From NCBI GenBank assembly GCA_963669155.1, contig OZ022597.1, positions 18,173,127 through 18,237,126 on the forward strand: a stretch of 64,000 bases of DNA, given 5' to 3'. Positions 25,801 to 36,472 of the stretch are shown piece after piece (positions within the stretch are counted from its first letter, which is position 1; every line of letters begins with the position of its first letter). Under the pieces are notes generated by a model, which had not been told where the DNA came from, ran no database searches, and worked only from the letters and a program-made list of their open reading frames with translations. This stretch comes from Arbacia lixula (lineage: Eukaryota; Echinodermata; Echinoidea; Arbacioida; Arbaciidae). The position numbers and the translations under genes were made by a program.

Positions 25801-28800
25801 AAGGGTTAACATACCACGGGCAGCTTGTGCTGCACAGCCACACCATAATCCTCAGCACCATGGGCAGGCGCAGTATGGACTAGACCGGTGCCCAATCCCA
25901 TCTTTACATGGCTGGCAGGTAGGAGTGGTACAGAACGGCTTGGCTCTAAGGGGTGTAGAAGGGAGCACCCTTCAAGTGCTTGCCCTGGCAAGGGAGAGAA
26001 CAAAGAGATCAAGACTCTCATGAGCAAAAGAATGGAAACAGTGGGTATTGGTTACTAGGTAATTTTGAACATATATCTTTTGAGCTTTCTATACAATAAT
26101 AGTGGAGAAATTAGATTGTGTTTCTTTACCTGAGAAAGTTGTCACGATGTTCAGATCCATCCCCCAGGACTCGCGTAGCTCTTCAATTCTATCTACAGCA
26201 ACTATCAACCTATCATCTATCCCGACACATTCAAGCAGACAGTAGTCCCTGGCAGGCATGTAACAGACTGCCTGATTGGCTGGTATGGTCCAAGGCGTGG
26301 TGGTCCAGATGACTACACCTACATCAGCTGCTGAGCCTGTTCATTAGGTGAGTATGCACAAAGATTCATAAACAGTTCATCTCATCAGTACATACACATA
26401 ACCCCACCAATAACACACATACAACCTGGTACTTTCTTTGGCAATGAAGGGGTTACTAGTAAATGAGGATAAGAGGAAGCAACACAGCATACAACCCACC
26501 CACTCCCCTAAATGCAGTCTGCAACTGTGTATTAAAAGAATCATAAAACTATGAATTATAGGATCTCAAATAACAAATCTTTCTCTATACAGAAGATATA
26601 GGATAACCAATAAGAACAAAAACAAGTCACCACTTAGCTACAATCTCTTCAAAACACTCTGCATCTCTCTGCCCATAGAGACAGCTTTCATTGTGTCTTT
26701 ACACCACGGTATAATTACATTTAATGAAGGGATTCATGTCTGACAAGCATTTCATTTTTTTATGATTCTCTCCACAGGTCCCTTATTTCATGATAACAAT
26801 ATTATAAACAAGGCATTAGCAATATTGTGTCTCGCCCACTTGCGAAAATAACCAGAAATATCGCGATCTCCGTTGCTACGCAAATCCCTGGCTGACCATA
26901 ACATGAAGGTACCCCCAGTGCATCTATGACCCAAGTTAGATTGTAATCCAAGCAACCTATGTGAAGTTATTTGTCAAAAGAGAGTCTTGCAGGTAAACTT
27001 TAACGTATGACCTCAAATGACCTTTGACCTTATCCTGTGACCTCCAACGGCACCATAACATGAAGGTACCCCCAGTGCATCTATGACCCAAGTTAGGTTG
27101 TAATCCAAGCAACCCATGTGAAGTTACTTGTCAAAAGAGAGTCTTGCAGGTAAACTTTAACGTATGACCTCAAATGACCTTTGACCTTATCCTGTGACCT
27201 CCAACAGCACCATAACATGAAGATACCCCCAGTGCATCTATGACCCAAGTTAGGTTGTAATCCAAGCAACCCATGTGAAGTTATTTGTCAAAAGAGAGTC
27301 TTGCAGGTAAACTTTAACGTATGACCTCAAATGACCTTTGACCTTATCCTGTGACCTCCAACGGCACCATAACATGAAGATACCCCCAGTGCATCTATGA
27401 CCCAAGTTAGGTTGTAATCCAAGCAACCTATGTGAAGTTATTTGTCAAAAGAGAGTCTTGCAGGTAAACTTTAACGTATGACCTCAAATGACCTTTGACC
27501 TTATCCTGTGACCTCCAACGGCACCATAACATGAAGGTACCCCCAGTGCATCTATTACCCAAGTTAGGTTGTAATCCAAGCAACCCATGTGAAGTTATTT
27601 GTCAAAAGAGAGTCTTGCAGGTAAACTTTAACGTATGACCTCAAATGACCTTTGACCTTATCCTGTGACCTCCAACGGTACTATAACATGAAGGTACCCC
27701 CAGTGCATCTATGACCCAAGTTAGGTTGTAATCCAAGCAACCCATGTGAAGTTATTTGTCAAAAGAGAGTCTTGCAGGTAAACTTTAACGTATGACCTCA
27801 AATGACCTTTGACCTTATCCTGTGACCTCCAACGGTACCATAACATGAAGGTACCCCCAGTGCATCTATCAACCAAGTGTGGCTGCCATTGCTGTAACAG
27901 TTGCCAAGTTATGGATCATAAGAGAGTCTTGCAGGTAAATTTTAACATTTGTGACGGACGACGGACGACGGACGGACGACGGACGGACGCCATTTGGATC
28001 CCTTAGTCTCGCCTTCACCTCCGGTGGGCGAGACAAAAATGACAACTTCTTTACTTTATGATTTGGTTTGTGGAAATAAACTGAATGAAATTCAACGGAT
28101 AGTGCTCTGAAGAGATCATTCAATTTGAGTGGTCTTTATAGACAGGTGGTCGTTGTAGACAGGTCTGACTGTGGTACTCTCTGGTCTTACCTATAGCATC
28201 AGCTAGCTGTGGAGATGCAGTATACAGGGGGAATTTGACATAGATGGAGGGAGAGATATGGGCTGGGTTGTACTCCAACTCAGCCTCAGCTAGGGCAGTC
28301 CTGTGAAGCATGAATCAAACAGGAATACAATTATTTCATCATTTCATCACAAAAATAAATAACATATGTGACCATAATGTTAAACCCTTCTATAACACAT
28401 TACAAACATATTCAGTTTCTATGGTCTTCAAGGTTAAAGACATGGCAGAAAGTGATGAGGGAAGAGCAAGAAAGATAGCTGAGAAAAGTGAAAACATAAA
28501 CATCTCTAAACAATGGGTAGAAAAATAATGTAATAACATAACCAAATCAAATACTAAGCACAGGTGCCTTCTTTGCAAGGTCATAAATGCCTAAAGGTCA
28601 ATTACATAAGCTGAGTCAGAAAACTTACCTTGACGATGGAGACCAATTCACTGGCTTCAGGTCTCTGTATATAAAGCCCTGCAATACAAAGGCAAAGAGA
28701 CGTATTGAAAAGATGTAGCATGATCAAGACTATTCCAGAAGGTCTCAGACAAAAATGACAATGTCATTTTATTTGGTTTGCAGAGCCACAATATGACAGT

Positions 28801-31800
28801 ATTGGAAAGTACACATTGAAATATACATCATATGACATATTTACTACGATATGTGTTTACATGATATCCATTTGCTGAACATGTGACATGCTTGGAATAA
28901 ATTTGATAAACAAGTGACAAGCTAGCTATACATCTGATAAACATGAGACATATTTGCTACATTTTCATGTATAACAATGCAACACCTTTGCAATACATTT
29001 GATAAATATGTGGCATCCTTTCTGTACATTTGATAGAAATATGAAGTTTGCTGTAAACTTGTGACAGGTTTGACACCTGACACATTTGTGATATCTTTAA
29101 TGACCATGTGACATACTTGCCATCTCTTTACGTGACTTACCTTCTGATACATCTCCTGGAAGAGCTCCAGCTGTGATGCTTCAAATTCTTTATCAAAGGT
29201 GTAGTAGCACTTATTCCTGGATGATAATTCCATCAAGTCAAAAATAATTCAATCATATCAAAATCAATTCCATCCAATTATATTACAAGCAATTTCATTC
29301 AATTATATCAAATTCAATTCCATTCAATTATATCAAAATGAATTCCATTCATGAATTGAAATCAATTTCACAAAGTTCAATACAAAAAATGTCCATGTAA
29401 GACATTGTACATGCTAATGCACCAAGCTGTGTCAGGGCCCTAATCTCCATGCCCAGGTTGGTTTCTTGAGACAGGATCCCATTTGAGTGTGAATGTAGAG
29501 ACTATCTTACCAGTCGGCCATGATGCCCCATCGCTTGAAGGCATTCATCTGTGTCTGCACGGCCTTCTGGGCAAAATGTCTGGCTGAAAGGACAGAAGAG
29601 AAGAAAAGGTGGTCTGTGAATAAAGTTTGATTGATTAATGTATTTCTGTTTGTAATCATAATGTTCAAGTTAATATGTACATTTTTGCATTATTTGTAGA
29701 CAGGGCCACAAGGAAGAACAGTACAAAATTGCTCCATAAAGTGAGAGGTGTATAACAGTCATTGGTTACTGGTTCCCACATTTAGTTCTCACAAATCTGA
29801 GTCAGCTAATTGCAATTGCTCATCAGATTTTAAATCCTTTTCCCATCTTTCCATCTGATGTATACAGGATAAATCTCCCTGAAATGCTTTCTTCTAGTTT
29901 TAAAACCAGGAACGGTTTAAGGAGAGCTTTCCATACCTTTCTGTCTGATGTCTAGAGGAGACATTTGCCTGAAGTCATCTTGAGACTCTGTGAGAGCTCT
30001 GAGTTCGATGGGCAGACCATGGCAGTCCCAGCCAGGCACATAGTGCACCCTGCGGCCTCGCATCACCTGGTAGCGATTGATCACATCCTTCAGGATCTGA
30101 GACCAACAAACACAAGAACTCAATGGGGAATGATGCATTCATGAAGAGCTAGCCAGATTTACTCTGCAGGACATTATCTCGGGCAAATTAAGATATCTCT
30201 CATGAAAATAATCCTACTCATTATTTGGTCAGGAGCACTTAATGTGTCCAAAGATATTTGTACTGAGGTACCAGTGAAACATATATGTGCATTTAGTGCT
30301 TTTGATTTTCAATATTTTTAGGAAATAATACAAAGTCACCCCATGAGCATTGATTTCAATAGTATCTCTTGAGGTGGTATGTGCAAAAATCATGAAACTC
30401 GGCAGGAATCAGCAGTATTATCCTAATGATAACGTGCATGAAATCTCAGTCATAGCTTCACAACACTTTTCACAAAAGCTAAAAACTATTCTTGATTTTG
30501 TTTGGAGGGCAGTGACCGTAGTCTAACCATAATCATATTGTCCCATGCACAATGCGTTGAGCAGGAGGCAATGAACGTACTGTGGAGCTCTGGAGTGGAC
30601 AGCCGCCTACTGTCCAGGCAGTCTTAGAAACAGGAAGTCTTGGATGACCTGTCCAAAATCTTGAAATCTAGCGATCGCTAAAATTCAACCCTTTTCCAGT
30701 TCTATTAAATTTTCCATGGTTTTTATAAAAAAAAAAAAAAAATTGACCTGCAAAATGACTACCATGTCTTTAAATATTAATCTTTTAGTTGCCATTGACT
30801 TGCTCAAAGCAAAATACAATTTGAATACTTGAACTGGAACCACCCCTTTTGAGCTCCCCCCCACCCCCCCCCCCCCCCCCCCATACTCTACCTTGTTGAG
30901 AGCATGGCCGACATGAGGGTCACCATTAGCATAGGGCGGTCCGTCGTGAAGTGTGAAATTCTGGTCCCGTGATTCACCCCTCTGCCAGGAGTAGAGCTCA
31001 TCAAAGCCACATGCCTGCAGAGAGAAAATTACATTGTAGATTCAGTTTCAATAAAACTCCAGAATACCCCGTCACATGAAAATAGGGCACATTCTTATTC
31101 CTCTGATGCAAGAATTATTTCCTAGTTGTCTTGTGCAGATGTTTGTTATTTCCTTTACCATGTTTTACACATAGCTCAAAAAGCCAGAATGTCACTTTTT
31201 GTCAGATATCCGTGCTGGATGAGTGGTGCACAACTATGGAACATGTGACTCAAAGAATATAAAAGCAATGAAAATAAAGACTGCTACTGATTTACAGGTG
31301 GCACAGTAAATATATGCGTTGCTCACAATTACTTTCTAGTTTCTGGACCCTACGTGTGGTGTTTGTGTCGCACATTTTCTGCTCTGGGAACCACCCTGGT
31401 CTCATGTTTATATTTTATTGACATCTTAATGCTCTACATGGTTAGATGTCCTACAGAGTGATGGCAGATGATTCAACAGTAAACTCAGTTAGTGGTCAGG
31501 GGCAGGGTTCTGAAAACGTTGTCTTGACAAATCTAAGGCTAAGCCTGTCTAGACAGAAAAATCAGTCTCTGTAGGACGTTGGATCCGCTAAGATTGCATC
31601 AGGCTCCTCTGTCCAAAAATGTAATTTCTATTTAAAGAATGCCCTGGATGAGATTCCTGATCTGTCTAACTGTAAGCTTGCCATACTTTAGACCGAAAAA
31701 TCAGTCTCTGTAGGACGTTGGATCCGCTGAGATTGCATCTGGCTCCTCTGTCCAAAAATGTAATTTCTATTTAAAGAATGCCCCGAATAAGATGGTTATT

Positions 31801-33422
31801 CCCATACCTGTTACATGTGTAATATACTTGCTGTATACAGGTCCATAGGGATTTCATGATATTTAGAAAAGATGCATACATACAAACTAAACTCTATTAT
31901 ATGAAGCACCGTAAGTATCTGAAACCCAGAAGTGAGGGAGCAACGAAGAGTTAGACGAAAAATAGAAGCAATTACAAGTGTGGTGGATGGCAAAACCTGA
32001 TTCCAAGTACGACGTTAAATTGTGAGTTTTATTAATGATTATATTTTTTATTAAATCTTCTGTATAAGATGAAGAGTTACTTAAGGTCCAGGAAGACGAC
32101 CTGTGAGTGATTTCTTTTTATTTATTTAAATTAGTTTGTCGAACATAATTGAAGTTTTGGGCCGTTTCGCCATACTTCGTACACACGGCCTAGTATGGAG
32201 TTTGTTGTAGCTGGTGGTTATTCCTGACATGCCTGACGTGACCTGTCTAAGCTTGCCATGCTAAGTTGTACTTTGTAGGTGTCACTCTAGACCGAAAAAT
32301 CAGTCTCTATAGGACATTGGATCCGCTGAGATTGCATCTGGCTCCTCTGAACGCCCTATTTAGAGACTGAACATTGCACCTGTACACTGTATGGCGATCG
32401 ATGCGAGTCGCCATTTTGAATATGAAAACGCTAATGATAATGCATATATGAATAAGTAATTTCACGCATGCGCACATTTTTTTCCCGCTCGTTTGCCGTG
32501 TGCTGTTTTTTTTTCGTCGAACCGATTGACGATTTAAATATTCATAGCCAACAACCCGTCGAACAATCTGATTGGTCAAATTTATGTCAGACTCGAGCAG
32601 ATTGAAAATGTCTGCGATAAATGTGTGATCGGCAGAAAGTAAGTCTTTAATTTTCACCTTTCTATACATTTGGTGGAATCTTAGTCCTAGAATTTATAAA
32701 TATATAATAGAGATCTAATTTTGATGTAAGTAAATTTGTTGCATCATAGCTTGAAAGATGTTAGATTTTGAAACGAAGTCGCTATGTCTAGTTCCAAAAT
32801 CCGTTTTCCCATAGACTTTGCACTAATTCCTCTAACTTTAGCAGAAACCTTGTATTTGCTTGTACACATAAGAACCCCGCCACTGTGCGTTCGGTGTGGA
32901 TGTACCGTCTCTATTCGGGGGGTATGTCCAAAAATGTCATTTTGATTAAAGAATGCCCCCGAATGAGACGGTTATTCCTGTCTAGTGACAGTGTCACTCA
33001 ATCTACGACTACGCACAAACTCAATTAGCATTCTTCTTCAGAAGCAGTTCGTCATCACTGATACCAGCGCTAGTTCTAAATGAGATGTAAATGAAAAGAG
33101 AATGCAGAAATAGGCCCCTGCCCTGGTCCTGCGGCTGAGCTGCATCAATCCACCGGTCGACTACCGCATCACGGTGCGGCATTGCGCCGGGACCGTCGGC
33201 CCAGTAATTCGTTACAAATGGCTTCTTCGTGCTTACCGTCTGCACCGCTTGCTCACGTTTCCCTGCACCCCACAACTCGAAGGGAGTGCTTGGTAAGTTC
33301 AATGTGTCACTGTATTTGCTACTTTTAAAACGCCTTCCATCACCAGGTTTTTGAAGCTTCAACAAGATACACCTCTGTTTGAAGGTGTGGATAAGTCGTG
33401 TCGTATCTTTGAAGGCCTGCAT
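16735..33422 (-). CDS. IARS2: Mitochondrial isoleucyl-tRNA synthetase (complete, 21 exons)
   Basis: Charges mitochondrial tRNA-Ile with isoleucine (EC 6.1.1.5); class I synthetase of the mitochondrial matrix. Exons in gene order: 33422-33237, 31014-30892, 30096-29937, 29583-29511, 29216-29141, 28678-28629, 28300-28191, 26336-26130, 25984-25815, 25095-25005, 24592-24441, 23363-23203, 22297-22195, 21813-21723, 21284-21176, 20948-20846, 20471-20107, 19658-19510, 18785-18595, 17844-17604, 16880-16735. All junctions are GT-AG with matching phase. The total of 3,057 nt gives 1,018 residues, close to human IARS2 (1,012). Landmarks: basic presequence, HVGH (96-99), [10 protein letters not shown] (125-134), [23 protein letters not shown] (636-640), anticodon-binding helices and a C-terminal Cys4 zinc module. 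The exon 20 acceptor could instead be 18 nt further in, at 17826. Confidence 0.96.
18595..20471 (-). CDS. IARS2: IARS2 exons 17 to 19: anticodon-binding domain
   Basis: Exon 17 (20471-20107, the longest at 365 nt) starts [15 protein letters not shown] and continues [17 protein letters not shown], the start of the helical anticodon-binding domain. Exon 18 (19658-19510) has [15 protein letters not shown] and [12 protein letters not shown]; exon 19 (18785-18595) has [21 protein letters not shown] 12-bp minisatellite lies in the intron between exons 18 and 19. The acceptor of exon 17 has a second, non-functional-looking copy about 170 bp upstream in the intron. Confidence 0.94.
19310..19468. repeat. 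12-bp minisatellite, IARS2 intron 18
   Basis: About 12 to 13 copies of AATGACACTTTC with a few substitutions and one 6-bp slip. It is intronic. Open frames reading Met-Thr-Leu-Ser across it are only the repeat in translation. Confidence 0.9.
20452..20665 (-). repeat. Duplication covering the acceptor of IARS2 exon 17
   Basis: Sequence around the exon 17 acceptor (20472) recurs at about 20617-20665. Both copies have a TTTGTTTC pyrimidine tract, an AG and the start of the exon; the copy would read DEKKAPQ where the exon reads DKKKEPP. Between them another stretch of about 45 bp (ATGCAGTTTGAGGTAA...) is also repeated. Confidence 0.85.
20846..20948 (-). CDS. IARS2: IARS2 exon 16: KMSKS signature
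   Basis: Encodes [20 protein letters not shown] followed by [19 protein letters not shown] (residues 636-640 of my model) is the second class I ATP-binding motif and is intact. The exon is entered with a split Lys codon and leaves in phase 0. Confidence 0.95.
21176..25095 (-). CDS. IARS2: IARS2 exons 10 to 15: central catalytic region
   Basis: Exons 25095-25005, 24592-24441, 23363-23203, 22297-22195, 21813-21723 and 21284-21176. Landmarks in order: [71 protein letters not shown] and [13 protein letters not shown]. All align with human IARS2. Intron 11 carries a 600-bp inverted-repeat element, and intron 12 carries copies of the exon 12 end. Confidence 0.94.
22018..22170 (+). repeat. Dispersed repeat, unexpanded relative of the 56-bp array
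   Basis: Shares CTAGTGGGCTAGTGTCGG, then a TGATCAC...CTCTACCCACAT stretch and CATGCTCATAT with 44600-44720, in the same order. It lies in IARS2 intron 13. Confidence 0.7.
22740..22903. repeat. Diverged short tandem units, IARS2 intron 12
   Basis: Three to four imperfect units containing CCCATAGCCTGTTACAAGCT. They share their core with the 97-bp array that follows and look like its decayed edge. Confidence 0.7.
22904..23252 (-). repeat. 97-bp tandem array that includes the 3' end and donor of IARS2 exon 12
   Basis: Units start near 22904, 23001, 23098 and 23195. The last unit runs into exon 12 itself: its first 58 bases are the exon's final 50 bases (23203-23252) plus the donor region. The three intronic units copy the same 50 coding bases and the GTAAGT donor, then add 39 bases of intron. 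The copies are nearly identical. Confidence 0.92.
23567..24172. mobile_element. Non-autonomous DNA transposon in IARS2 intron 11
   Basis: Ends with inverted repeats GGGGTGGTATTCCAGAA (left at 23569; reverse complement ending at about 24171). The core GGTATTCCAGAA recurs in degenerate form several times inside, in both orientations, along with many CCTAAGTT/AACTTAGG units. About 600 bp, no transposase. Target-site duplication not certain. Confidence 0.75.
25340..25830 (-). repeat. 52-53-bp tandem array that includes the 3' end and donor of IARS2 exon 9
   Basis: Eight good units plus one diverged unit at the low-coordinate edge. Each carries a copy of the last 16 bases of exon 9 and its GTATGT donor, followed by AACCCTTTGGCTACAAGATA in gene orientation. 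The true exon border (25815/25814) is the terminal copy. Confidence 0.92.
25815..26336 (-). CDS. IARS2: IARS2 exons 8 and 9: editing (CP1) domain
   Basis: Exon 8 (26336-26130) has [17 protein letters not shown], the threonine-rich editing-site peptide of Ile/Val/Leu synthetases that clears Val-tRNA. Exon 9 (25984-25815) has [18 protein letters not shown], the other wall of that pocket, including the conserved editing Asp. The last 16 bases of exon 9 and its GTATGT donor are copied about eight times in the adjacent intron. Confidence 0.94.
26828..28035. mobile_element. 1.2-kb DNA element with 157-bp internal tandem repeats, IARS2 intron 7
   Basis: Perfect 12-bp terminal inverted repeats TGTCTCGCCCAC and GTGGGCGAGACA bound the element. 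The interior is six full units of about 157 bp (from about 26899) plus a diverged seventh, then a short GACGGAC array near the right end. Units differ by only a few bases, so expansion is recent. No open reading frame that suggests a transposase. Confidence 0.78.
28191..29583 (-). CDS. IARS2: IARS2 exons 4 to 7: catalytic core continuing into the editing insertion
   Basis: Exons 29583-29511, 29216-29141, 28678-28629 and 28300-28191. They encode the stretch ARHFAQKAV...RWGIMADW, then [18 protein letters not shown], then [17 protein letters not shown] and [19 protein letters not shown]. These align in order with human IARS2 and every split codon is restored at the joins. Confidence 0.93.
29937..31014 (-). 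CDS. IARS2: IARS2 exons 2 and 3: ATP-binding HIGH motif
   Basis: Exon 2 (31014-30892) reads [20 protein letters not shown], holding the class I HIGH signature as HVGH. Exon 3 (30096-29937) reads [14 protein letters not shown], the isoleucine and adenylate pocket. Both are highly conserved and anchor the identification. The intron between them includes a poly-C run and a reverse copy of a dispersed repeat (about 30370-30680). Confidence 0.95.
30370..30680 (-). repeat. Dispersed repeat family, copy in IARS2 intron 2
   Basis: Reverse-oriented relative of the copies at 34.9, 41.3 and 43.0 kb. Shared phrases in plus orientation of the family include GACTGTGAAATTTCA and ATACTGCTGATTCCTGC. No tRNA-like head was seen. 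Confidence 0.55.
31550..32352. repeat. Three copies of a dispersed repeat in IARS2 intron 1
   Basis: Copies at about 31550-31645, 31689-31787 and 32288-32352 share CAGTCTCTGTAGGACGTTGG and GATTGCATCTGGCTCCTCTG. A further piece at 32925-32975 matches the tail (AAAGAATGCCC). Intervening DNA differs, so this is not a simple array. Confidence 0.75.
33237..33422 (-). CDS. IARS2: IARS2 exon 1: start codon and mitochondrial presequence
   Basis: The ATG at 33422-33420 opens 62 codons. The first 35 residues are rich in Arg, Lys and hydroxylated residues with few acids ([17 protein letters not shown]...), as expected of a matrix-targeting peptide. Then [19 protein letters not shown] matches the start of the mature enzyme in vertebrates. 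The donor is GTAAGC and the phase-0 join to exon 2 ([12 protein letters not shown]) restores the family sequence. No clear TATA box was seen upstream. Confidence 0.88.
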
Positions 33423-34299
33423 TTTGCGAATTGACTTAAATGTGCGATCCGTGCATGCAACTTAACCGGTACGGTACATAATGCAATGTGAGTCGAGGAA
33501 TATTGGTCTTTTTCAAGGCCACACTCTATTATATTGAACATATGAAACAAGAAATACTTTGAATAGTTGACACAATCAGTCAAGTTGTTCGCTAATCATC
33601 TATGACTTAATGTTGATATGAAATGATACAAACACTTGAAGAATTTCAAGGATGGATGTAATGTTTCATTGTTCATTGTTTTTATTAATTTGCAATTTAA
33701 ATCAGTGAAAATTGCCAAGAATGTAGACTATGCGTATGATGCCAGCATTTGGAAGCGTACGCGAGGGTACATGGGTTAAAGAAAGATAAGGACGTTTCAG
33801 AGTTCATCAAAGAATGAACTGTACTAAAGTGCCCATGCAGCCAACGTTTCTCCTATCCCTTCTGTTCTTTTTTTTTTAAGTCGTGCAAGGAAAGAGAGAA
33901 ACAATTTCGTCCCATTATTCATAAACACATCATGCACAAGTACTATAGTCACTTTTTAACTGTTTCAAAAACAAGAAATGTTTTCAGTATCTCGGATCCG
34001 TATCTATATTACAGACTCATAAAACCATTTTACTAAAAAAAAAAAAATAAGAAAATGAGTGATACGATTTTAAGCAAGCAGACAGCGAATGAGAGCAGTC
34101 TGTTGATGGTAATAATTGAGTGTTGCTTTAATTACCACTGTTTAGCTAGGAGGATGTATCACTTGTGATGTTCTTCAATACATGTACTATGTTATGACTA
34201 TGATATGCTGGTGGATGGCAAAAGTTCACGTGAGTATTATGGACAATACACTCATTCATTCATATTACTTGTTCTCTAGCTTCTTCCACTCCCTCCCTG

Positions 34300-34319
34300 T
34301 GCCCCCCCCCCTCCCCCTC

Positions 34320-34354
<35 letters not shown>

Positions 34355-34409
34355 CCCCTCTTTCTCTCTCTTTCTCTCTCTGCCCGTTTCTCTGTTTCTC
34401 TGTCTCTCT

Positions 34410-34440
<31 letters not shown>

Positions 34441-34522
34441 CCTCTCTCTTTCTCTCTCTACCTGTTTCGCTGTCTCTCTCTATCTCTCTCTTTCTCAGAC
34501 TCGATCTCTCTCCATCTCTGTA

Positions 34523-34583
<61 letters not shown>

Positions 34584-34595
34584 TTCTGTCTCTTT
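34300..34595. repeat. CT microsatellite between MON1 and IARS2
   Basis: C runs and interrupted CT arrays, ending in a short TA array. Confidence 0.95.
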
Positions 34596-34879
34596 TTCTC
34601 ACTTTCTCTCATATCACACTGTAAAACAATATTAAAGGCAAACATAACATATGAGAGGTGTGATGTTCATAATCATTTCCCATGTTTCTTTTTATTAGAA
34701 AAAGAATGCATTCAGAGAAAGATCAATTTTACCTCATCCATAAAATACAAATCAAAAGTACAAAGAATCAGCAGGTGCCATAAAGAGCTAATTATGGTAG
34801 ATTGCCATTACCGGTAAAGACTGGGTGTCCCTTTTGCGGATCAAAAGAAGAATTGTTGTAAAAGCCATGAAAAATGGAA

Positions 34880-35260
34880 GAAGATACTATGTTAGAACTT
34901 CTTTCCTAATAATAGAACTGGAAATTGACTTATTGCGAAATCATAGAGATGAGTAGATTTCGAGGAGCTAGTTTTGCGTGGGTCGTCTGAAAGCTATAAC
35001 CTAAAGACCAGACACACCGCTGTGCACTATGGCCTGCTAGGAGGGGTAATACATGTACAATTACAATTATGAATGTGGACTACAATCATCATGAGGTTCA
35101 AACCTAATCAAGGACAATTTTTCACATTTCCTTAAAAAATATTTGTGAAGTTTATGACTGTGAAATTTCAAACACATTTTTTGTTTTTATACTGCTGATT
35201 CCTGCCTAGTTTCATTACTTTTGTAAATGGGAAATCCTGTTTTTACTATCCATTCATCAC
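34880..35260 (+). repeat. Dispersed repeat family, intergenic copy
   Basis: Contains an AATTGACTTATTG...GAGACC-type head, a central GTGGACTACAATCAT stretch and the TATGACTGTGAAATTTC...ACTGCTGATTCCTGCCTA tail shared with the other copies. Confidence 0.55.
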
Positions 35261-36365
35261 TGTCTGATGAATCACCAATGTTCAAATTGTGACCCTCATG
35301 ATGGAACCTAGTCTTCAACTCTAGATTGTTGAATCTGAGTGCTTAGACTTAGTTCTGAAAGTAATGAGTCTGTTCATTGGGATGGTGTTGAGCTTAGCCT
35401 GGCTCCAAGGATGTTGGATATTTCTAAATCAAACTATTCCATCACAGGGTCTGGCTGCAGTAGACTAATCCTGTTCTCTGGTTCTGACTGGAAAGGGGAG
35501 AATGACAACTAGTCTGAGCACTACAATTTTCTGTTTCAATTTGGATTAGAAATTAACAACAATCTAGAAACCAAGCTATGCCAGCTATACACTGCAGAGT
35601 CTGAGACCTAGACTACATGAAGCCATGGTAGTTGCCATACATGATTTCTTTCATTGCAATTTCTCTCATTCAGAATGTTGAGCACTTCATAGTAGCAAAA
35701 AAAGGACTCACATGATTAATGCAGGGGTCAATTAATGAAGACATTGAAATTAAAGAACAATGTTTCCATCTTAGTTTTTACTCAAACGTGCAGAACTTTC
35801 TTGGTGTGTGCTGGCAGTGCATGCAAAAAGAAATGGTTCTGTATATAATATCAAATGTTACAATACATAATTAAAACAGAGCTCCAAATTGCAATAAAAA
35901 CAAATACATGTATCCCCAGCAAGTATATGCCAGTTTTTACAGTGGTCGGTCACATAATTATGCATGTTTTGTCTGCTGCCAAATAGTACCATTATCAATG
36001 ATTATTCCACTCTTTATGTGCCATATACATGATATACACACACCCTAACAAGCAGCATTGTGTGTGCCACAGGGTGTTGTGTAGAAATACAACAAACAGC
36101 ACATGGAACTCAAATATTTTTTTAACACATACAGACTTCACAACACATGCTGCTATGCTCTGGTGATATAGTTCATCTGCATTAAATATGAACTGTAGGC
36201 AATATATACAAAATAATATCTGAGCTGTACATACTTACATGTATCATGAAAATAGATGTCTTAGAGCACAAAAGCATATTACAACATGTCTCAGGCACAA
36301 CAGCAACATCTACTATATAATCATCATTTGCTGAGGAAAATGAAGGATCCTCATTTATCTGACTT

Positions 36366-36472
36366 GATAGCTGAGTATGCATACGGGATACCCTCCTATC
36401 TGAATCCTTGATTCAGGATAGTCTGCATATAGGGGATACCCTCCTATCTGAATCCCTGATTCAGGATAGTCT
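36366..36472. repeat. 51-bp direct duplication
   Basis: Two copies of GGGATACCCTCCTATCTGAA followed by TTCAGGATAGTCTGCA, nearly identical. Confidence 0.85.
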
